Source: Blasia pusilla
Taxonomy: Eukaryota; Marchantiophyta; Marchantiopsida; Blasiales
Assembly (NCBI GenBank): GCA_050084515.1
Contig: CM114275.1
Coordinates: forward strand, 20,894,001-20,958,000
Direction: 5' to 3'
DNA: 64,000 nt
The translations under genes were made by a program, and so were the position numbers. The notes beneath the pieces were generated by a model. It worked only from the letters and a program-made list of their open reading frames with translations, was not told the origin of the DNA and ran no database searches. Of this stretch, positions 57,312 through 64,000 are shown piece after piece. The first letter of the stretch is position 1; every line of letters starts with the position of its first letter.

Positions 57312-58265
57312 CTTGTGGGGCTGGGCAAACGGTGCAGCCTGCCGCCGTGTTCAGCGATTGATCTACTGCTCACAACTCACCTCCCACCTCTCGTCCTCTG
57401 CTCCCGGTCCGACGTTGCAGACGGGCTGGAGGGATGCAGCTGGAAAGTGGCTCCAGGGAGGGAGCGGGTTTTACTTTCTTCAGTTACTTTCCAGTTTGAG
57501 AATTCCCACACCCTACCTTCGCTTAATAGCGACACGAGAAGTGCTTTCAACCGTGGGCCGCGCGCGGGCTCCAAGGACGGAAAAACGGGCCCGATTGTAT
57601 CACATTCATCGGAGGAACGTACCACCTCCGCCCGAGATTCTTGCACCTCTTTTCCGCGATTCGGCAGATTGTTATGCAGATTGCTCGATGTACCGATCCG
57701 AAGAAACTCCACCGATTTCAACTGAGGTCGGTGTCAGATGCGAGGAGATTGGACTGAGAAAAGCACCGGACTGTCAGCACCAGTCGCGTCTCCCGCGTCC
57801 CGACGATGGACGACGAGGGATTGATGTGGCGGACGGGACGGTGGGTCAGCCTGCGAGTCCGTAACGCATCAGGATTCCGCAGACAGTTTAGTCTAGTCCA
57901 GTGTCGTCTCGGGCCAACTGCCGGATCTCTCAAGCTCCTCCCTCGTGAGGCGGCGTTACGCTACACGACCTGCAGCCTGCAACCAACGACAGTCACCGCT
58001 GCGCTCTCGTCGTTCATCGCTAAGCCACCAGGAATGTATGGAAGATTCTGACAGTGTGTGGTACTTACCATCAGCTTCGAGGACTACTGCTAGTGCGATA
58101 TGGTGTGAGTGAGGGTTTCGTGCTGTCCATTGGTTTCATCATCCGTGCTCAGGGTCTAGAAAGCTGCGTTTAACTCGCTTTATCACTTTTCTCGTTAAGG
58201 GGAGTCGATCCGGCCGCAGTTCACAAGCGAAGGAAGAGCTTGGGCTTTTCGTTCCGCCATCCTCC
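57312..58265. promoter_or_regulatory. GC-rich upstream region of NUDT19
   Basis: The region holds the NUDT19 5'UTR and promoter. Open frames on both strands up to about 57900 are a by-product of the high GC content and continue antisense to exon 1. A second gene in divergent orientation is possible from 57800 on but no family was recognised. Confidence 0.4.
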
Positions 58266-59160
58266 ATGGCTCGTCTCTCTACAATGCTGACTAAGAAGTG
58301 GGAACTGCAAGATTTGACCGAACATGGTGGCCACGTTGTGTGTGGTTACGGACTACATGCGAATTCTCATCGGGCATGATGTTGGAGAAGCTGGTAAGTC
58401 GAACAAGCAAATCGTTAGGGATTCCCGCCACCTCTACAGCCTGGATTCGAGAGGAGATAAGCGATAATTTGGCGGATTGTCAATTCAGCCGTCTTTCATG
58501 GCTCCTCTGCGCACTATCCCGGATCTGCTGAGAGACCGCTGGGCGAATTCTCCGGGTGAGGTGGTCCAGGAAAGGTTGGGAATCGGCGAAAAGCTTAGGC
58601 TCAATCGTCAACGAAGCGGAATTCCACAGCCACTCAGATCCGGGTCCCATAGACGGGAGGTCGCGGCGTCCATCAGGGGTCGCCCTCACACTTCTTACGA
58701 TCCTGATCAACAACAAATAAGCAACTACGTCTATGGGCCCCGGCTCGCATTCACATGACATTTCCGACATAGTCCAAGCACGTTCGACATATTCCCTTCT
58801 TGCCGGAGTAGACGCAGCGACTGGGGCGGAACAAATGTCCATGGCAGGAGAGCGATTCGTTTAAATGGTGATATACTGCACCAAAATAGAAAGGTTCGTG
58901 CGTTGTGTCCGTTCTGGGCATACTCGGCATGGTTGACTCAACACCTGTAGAGCAGATTCCACATTGGCAGATCCAGAAGACACGGAAATCATTCGTATCT
59001 CGTGGTATTCCTCGAGTTAAGTCCGGTTTGGGACATGATAAACCAAGATTGGTATCAAACCTCCACTGTACAATCTCATGCCGTCCGACTTGCGTGTGTT
59101 CAGGAAGAGACATAGTAAAACAGTAAAACAGGCCCCATATCCTCTGCTTCTCCACCATAT
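58266..59160. other. Possible exon-like sequence, unassigned
   Basis: A plus-strand ATG at 58325 opens MVATLCVVTDYMRILIG and reaches a strong donor-like CTG|GTAAGT near 58392. On the minus strand, 58751-59158 is open for 135 codons with a Cys-rich part (CQCGICSTG, then GICRTCLDYVG). Neither resembles a family I know and they overlap other open frames, so no gene is called. Confidence 0.2.
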
Positions 59161-62100
59161 CAACAGTTTATACAATACCTTTTCAAGACAAAGACATACT
59201 TCAACGAGTGAACGGGTCGGTGTGAGTAATGACTAGTCTCCTGTTTGGGTCCAACCCACCTAACCACGAAGACTTTCGAGGCCTCAAGTCTGGCACTGTG
59301 TATCGGAAGGAACGTAGCAGTGGGATTGTTAGGAGCAAGAAAAGAACATGCAAGGAGCTGTGTATCACTTCCACGAGAGTTTTTGCCACTGAAGTATCAC
59401 CTTGCCAAGGACACGATCACAGCTTTCAAGTCATAACAGCATACGATCCCAACCATCTAAAGTTGCACTGTGTTTCCCACTAGTCGCATGTGACAGAACG
59501 CCATGATCTCCCCACCACCACCTGATAGGGCATTTCTAACGTTTTGGTTGGGAAGTGTTTCCACGAGCCTTCTGTAGCTAGTGAACTACAACTTACGAGC
59601 CGTTTGTCTTATAGCCAGTGAACTACGACTTGCGAACTTCAAACTATTTTGATCTTGGTGTAGGCACCTTTTAATACTACCTTCTTGGCATCATAGAAAG
59701 ATCTACAGATAGGCTAGTTGCCCACTCCACTGATATAAAGTAATTGGACTGGAATGAGCTCGTTGAAACGCACTCGACAGCATCACAGCTATATTCACAG
59801 AAACCTAGTTTTCTTTAGAAGACAAAATTTCTGCTCGACCTCCAGCCATCCTCTCCGCCTTAAAACCACGCTCCCCTGTTCACAAATCGAAACTTAGTGA
59901 TACTTTTTCCAGGCCCTAAGAAGAGGGATCGCTACAACTCCTAACATTTGAGTAGTTTTGGCATTGATGGTGCACAAAAATATATGAATACTGAGCAAAT
60001 CCACGAATTGTGAAGAGTTCGTCAAGACTCACCAGTTCGAACTCGCACGACATCAACCACAGGTGAAACTGGGAAACGACCACACGAGGTCTGTCAGTAA
60101 GCACATCGAAGAGAGTTCTTCGTGTATGACATAGCTAAGAACGCTCGTCACCTGAGTTGTGAATCTTGCAAAGATTGCAGGTGAGATAGTCCACTGATTC
60201 ATATCTCCCTCTACCGATCTGTAGCTTAAATCAAATTACCATTCTAATAAATACAATTGTGACTGGTTAAAAGTTGTCCGTAATCAAACTTCTCCTACTT
60301 AATTAGGTTTCTGGTTGTTGTCGCTTATTCCAGTTGACGTCTGGTTCAGTTATTCTTGCCCCAGATGATGTCCCTCCCACATCATGCTTTGAGCTTTCAT
60401 CTCTAGCACCTAATGTTATTCCATGGAGTTGGCTCTTCTACTACTGCATAGCTATCTAGCCTTGCCTTATCATGCTTGACTTGAATACTTATAACAACTG
60501 CCTGCTATGGCACTGTATATTAACCTTAGCTACCACCTGTCTGAAATTCTGAGTGCCTTTGGTCATCTAAAAAGGATTTGTGCATTAGTTTGAAGGGTGT
60601 TGTCTACTATTCCCTCTGTAATATACTCTGGCACCTTAGTTTCAATACTACGTTTTATGTGCCTTCTTCAGTGGAAGACATTATCTAGGTAGACTTGCTT
60701 TTAAAACTTGAAAGATATCTGGGAGAAATACAACTTAGATTTCTTAAGACATACGCCCATGTTGCAACAAAAGCAATAGAATTTAGAGGAGCTACTTTTG
60801 ATGAAATTGTGCGGATACCATACAAGAGCATTTTTGATGTACTTACTAAAGACTTTCCCATCTCCAATTTCCCCCGTTCTGGCATTGTCAATAATGGTAC
60901 TTATAACAACTTCCACCTGTCCATATTTAAAGAGTATGAGTACATATAACCTCGCATTGCAATTCTAGCCCTGCCAAGTTCACCACCTCCCTAAGGGAAG
61001 GATGCTACTGTATCTGCGGCACTCAAGTTCCATTCAGTTTTCATAAAACCTTATCTGGAAACAAATCACACGAACAGTAAAAACATGGAGGCTCACCTGA
61101 TCCTTGGAAACAACAATTTCAAGCTTTACTTTGGTCACAAAACTGTCTTCTGAGAACTCCGATCCTGCTTAGCACCACATAGCAGTAAAGTAAGTCACAA
61201 CCCTGGTCAGTTGGTGTCAAATAGTTTGGGAGCTCTATGGCTACCACACGCAATTCTGGTTAATAATGCACTTGGCTCCCAATAACACCAGCCACACCAA
61301 ATCCATTGTTCTTCGTTGCCTCATGCACTTCACTCCATTGGAGTGTGGGGAACAAAGTGGGCTATGTGCACTGATGCTTTGGATATGCCCAAACCAATTT
61401 TTTCCACAAAAAATATGGGCATCGACTAAATTAGTTGTAAATATGCCAGAAGGGTTGCACTTTGACTGATGTCCTCATCTGCACTGCATGATCAACCTTG
61501 TGAACAGGAGAAAAGCAAAACACCAGATCACAATCACATATGCTGGATGGATCTGTGTCGGAAATTCTTTTCTAATTTATTTTTCGAATTAGTACTTCTT
61601 CTGATCCAGTATTCAGCCTGAGTGGGCATTCATACTACCCAGCTTCCATCCACTGGTTCAAACTGGGTCTCAAATGCCTGTTTTCAATGAGGATAAATGT
61701 GAAAGGATGTACATCCAGTCCTGTCCCCAACTCCACAAACCACCTCACCATCTACACACCCAATACGTTTAGGTTTTTTCTCCTGCACATGATGAGGTTC
61801 AGTGCAGTGGGAGACTATCCAAATGCTGAAAGCAGGCACACTGACCCTCAATTCACCTACTAACCAAACTCTGTCCTGGGACCCGGAACTTCTGTGGTAT
61901 GATGTATCTGATAAAGTAGCCAGAGCTTGCTGGACGTACATTGCAAAATCAGATTTTTACATGCAGTGGCTAGGAGGCCCGGCAAACCAAGCCAAAGGTG
62001 ATATCCCCAGTGCCAGATCATGAAAGGTTTGGGAAAATCTGCAGCAAGACAAAGCATTGTGACAACCACAAAGGTATGAAAGGTATAGGGTGTCCACACG

Positions 62101-62934
62101 GAGTGCAGACAATGTCTTAACCTTCAGCAAGCTTGTCCAAAGTAGGGGAAAAGTAGGGAAACGCAAGTAGAGATTTTCTTGGAGCTCAATACAGTACATT
62201 GTGGACGAATTGCCTGTCTTATACCTTGTGGAAGGCCGAGGTTTGTGGGGGAAATGTGGGGGGAGTAGGAAACATTATACCAAAAATATTTGGTTAGAGT
62301 TTCAGTGAACGATCCACCAAATGCGGTGTTAGGCATTAACCTCGGAATGTCCCATTGTTGCACTCTCCCACCAGGGCTTTCAATATTTTCATCGACTCAG
62401 ATTCAATAACAGGACAAAGGCAGTTCCCTCCAACCACAAAGAGAGAAGAATGGTCCTATCCTGCACATTGTGATGATGGGGATCACAACTCCTCTCTCTT
62501 TGGTCAATTGAACAAAACGTGTAGAAGGGAAAAAAAAAATCCTAGGCTAAATTAGTTATGCTGGTCCCATCACACTGTTTGTCACCTTCCATTGCATAGA
62601 TTCACTCCTAAAAGTTATGGTACTGATAACCAATGCATATTGGGGATTCCAATCAGATGAGTGGGATAGTACTGGGAAAAAAAAATGTTCGCCAATATCT
62701 CACAACTCCACATCAACAGTCTGTATGAGGGCAATCACACTGCGTGAGACTGTTCCTCCTCTATTATCCTCCTGCAAAGGAGAGCAAGTCAGCTTGGACA
62801 TAGACATCCTCACTGCCATTTTAAAAGTAAAGGCACAGGTTGATATGTGTTCATGTGATAATGAAACCAATTTCATGTTTTATGCTCAAATTTTTCCTCA
62901 CCTTCAGGGGGTCCCTAAGGCTAGTCAGTTGTTG
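59161..62934. other. Intergenic, nothing recognised
   Basis: Short frames only. A small imperfect duplication (AGTGAACTAC.ACTT.CGA) occurs at about 59580 and 59618. No RNA gene, LTR or transposase word was recognised. Confidence 0.45.
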
Positions 62935-63480
62935 TGTTGAAATTTGTTAATATCTAGTTTAGTCATGCCCTAAAAGTAGTTAGTCAGATACTAACTTAGT
63001 TGGATGCTAATTTAGTTAGCTAGAGATAACTTAGTGTGCCTCTATCTTTTTAGGGTAACCTTAAATTAGGGCAATTCTCGAGTTAGGGCTAGCCACCATC
63101 TGTTATTTAAGGAATGGATCTGTTCAAGAAGATCTAACGGCCAGAAGTGCTCACACTCATGTATATAATGTCTCTGTTTAGAGAGCAGAAGCTAATTCTG
63201 AGGCAAGCACAGTTTTGGTGAGGACTCCTGAGGCTCTTGGTCCTGCTGCAGAGTGATCAGAGAGTAGGAAGAGGAGATTGAGACTAATTTCTGTGTTTGC
63301 TAGAGCCTCACTGGAAGGCAGATTGTTTTGTCTAGTATGCTGATGGAGATTGTTTGTGCTCAATGAGGTGAGCCATGTCTGATCTCTGGGCTGGTGACAT
63401 GTGAGGATCTGTAGTGTGAGTGCAAGGTGTGACTGTAGAATCCTTCTTAGTATCTCTTAAATAATAAGAAAAGTCACATC
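62935..63480 (+). mobile_element. Copia 5' LTR
   Basis: Starts TGTTGAAATTTG and ends GTCACATCA, followed by TGGTAGGGCTCTGAT. The latter resembles the initiator-Met-tRNA primer-binding site used by plant copia elements, with deviations. A TATA-like GTATATAAT lies near 63160. It is the same family as the fragment in ERGIC intron 9. Confidence 0.75.
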
Positions 63481-63546
63481 ATGGTAGGGCTCTGATTTGA
63501 CAATAGAGATAGAAACTGATTTGCTGATTGTGTACAAACTGAAATC

Positions 63547-63849
63547 ATGGATGGTCTAGCTGATGCTAGCTCTGACTTTGTACAAGGAGATACTTCTGCT
63601 GGTCAATCATTTTCTCATCATGTTCACGTCAGTTTTATGATCTACACAAAAACCTTCGCAGGAACTAGATTAGACTATGAAAACCATAGCATTGTCTTCG
63701 CAATGAATATTTTATGGCTCGGTGATAGTTTCTTTGTTTTCAAGGGATATTCTTCTCTGTATGAAGGCACTATCTTCAACCCATTTAGCATCTATAGTTT
63801 CTCAATCTCTATCTCTGACAACTTTAAAAACTGGCCTGGTTGGGTTTAA
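63547..63849 (+). pseudogene. Copia leader/gag start, probably broken
   Basis: The ATG at 63547 and the next ~22 codons (starting MDGLADASSDFVQ) are also present in the intron-9 copy. This conservation between copies supports a real gag start. After SFSHHVHV the frame shows no Gag features, so the internal region has probably been deleted or replaced. The window ends 150 bp later. Confidence 0.45.
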
Positions 63850-64000
63850 GCCCCAAAACTATAAGTCCTGACAGACCTGGTATGTTGGGACGACATGCTC
63901 TAAAGCACTGCTCCTGGGTAGCTTATAATAAGTGAACCTCGTGCAAGCAACATAGCAATACTCTCTATCGCTGTAGTTGGAACCTGTTGTGATCTTGCGA

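Noticed and set aside
57099-57864. Two overlapping plus-strand frames of more than 200 codons
   Set aside because: They are antisense to NUDT19 exon 1 and its GC-rich upstream region; no domain or splice structure supports them.
63547-63849. 100-codon frame as a host gene
   Set aside because: Its start lies just after a copia LTR and primer-binding site and is repeated in intron 9 of the ERGIC gene, so it belongs to the retroelement.

Overview
The window looks like a transposon-rich stretch of a nuclear plant genome. Two host genes with canonical GT-AG introns can be read: an ERGIC/Erv41-type cargo-receptor gene (+ strand, 11.66-17.38 kb, 11 coding exons, 369 aa) and a NUDT19-type NADH/NAD pyrophosphatase gene (- strand, 57.31-54.67 kb, 6 coding exons, 437 aa). 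Both match their plant family members in length and domain order. A plant is indicated by the plant-type CACTA (En/Spm) proteins, a Helitron with plant-type termini, plant copia/gypsy elements and a degenerate plant PPR-SMR gene. The species is not identifiable by reading. The gypsy element carrying a DNA methyltransferase makes me favour a non-seed plant or another streptophyte over a flowering plant, but this is inference.

Layout. 0-7.5 kb: no convincing gene; a (GA)n tract, a complete solo LTR (651-1260) and a decayed LTR fragment (5.26-5.67 kb) of the gypsy family found whole at 38.8-49.8 kb. 7.55-9.63 kb: a 2.08-kb non-autonomous Helitron. 10.4-17.4 kb: ERGIC/Erv41 gene, with a copia LTR/leader fragment inside intron 9. 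19.9-27.7 kb: a decayed CACTA transposon on the - strand (tnp2-like plus ORF1). 28.6-30.9 kb: coiled-coil remnant and a PPR-SMR pseudogene. 32.7-35.7 kb: (GA)n tract, short tandem repeats, a ~350-bp tandem array and a CACTA terminus.

35.7-50 kb is a nest of retroelements. A copia element (integrase, RT, RNase H) has its 3' LTR split by an 11-kb Ty3/gypsy element (38782-49824, 4-bp target duplication AGGG). The 3' LTR of that gypsy element is in turn split by a 1000-bp solo LTR of another family (48653-49652, target duplication GCTAT). The gypsy element is the main discovery. Its decayed reading frames run Gag with a zinc knuckle, aspartic protease, cytosine-5 DNA methyltransferase, RT, RNase H, integrase, and a PHD-finger-like C-terminus. 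A rearranged inverted copy of methyltransferase sequence lies next to the 5' LTR. Most premature stops are explainable as C-to-T changes at CG or CHG sites.

50.4-52.4 kb: hAT-like (DUF4371/ZNF862-like) transposase remnants in both orientations. 52.4-54.6 kb: simple and tandem repeats. 54.7-57.3 kb: NUDT19. 57.3-62.9 kb: nothing firmly assignable. 62.9 kb to the end: 5' LTR and leader of a copia element of the same family as the fragment in the ERGIC intron. The two host genes show no functional link to each other.
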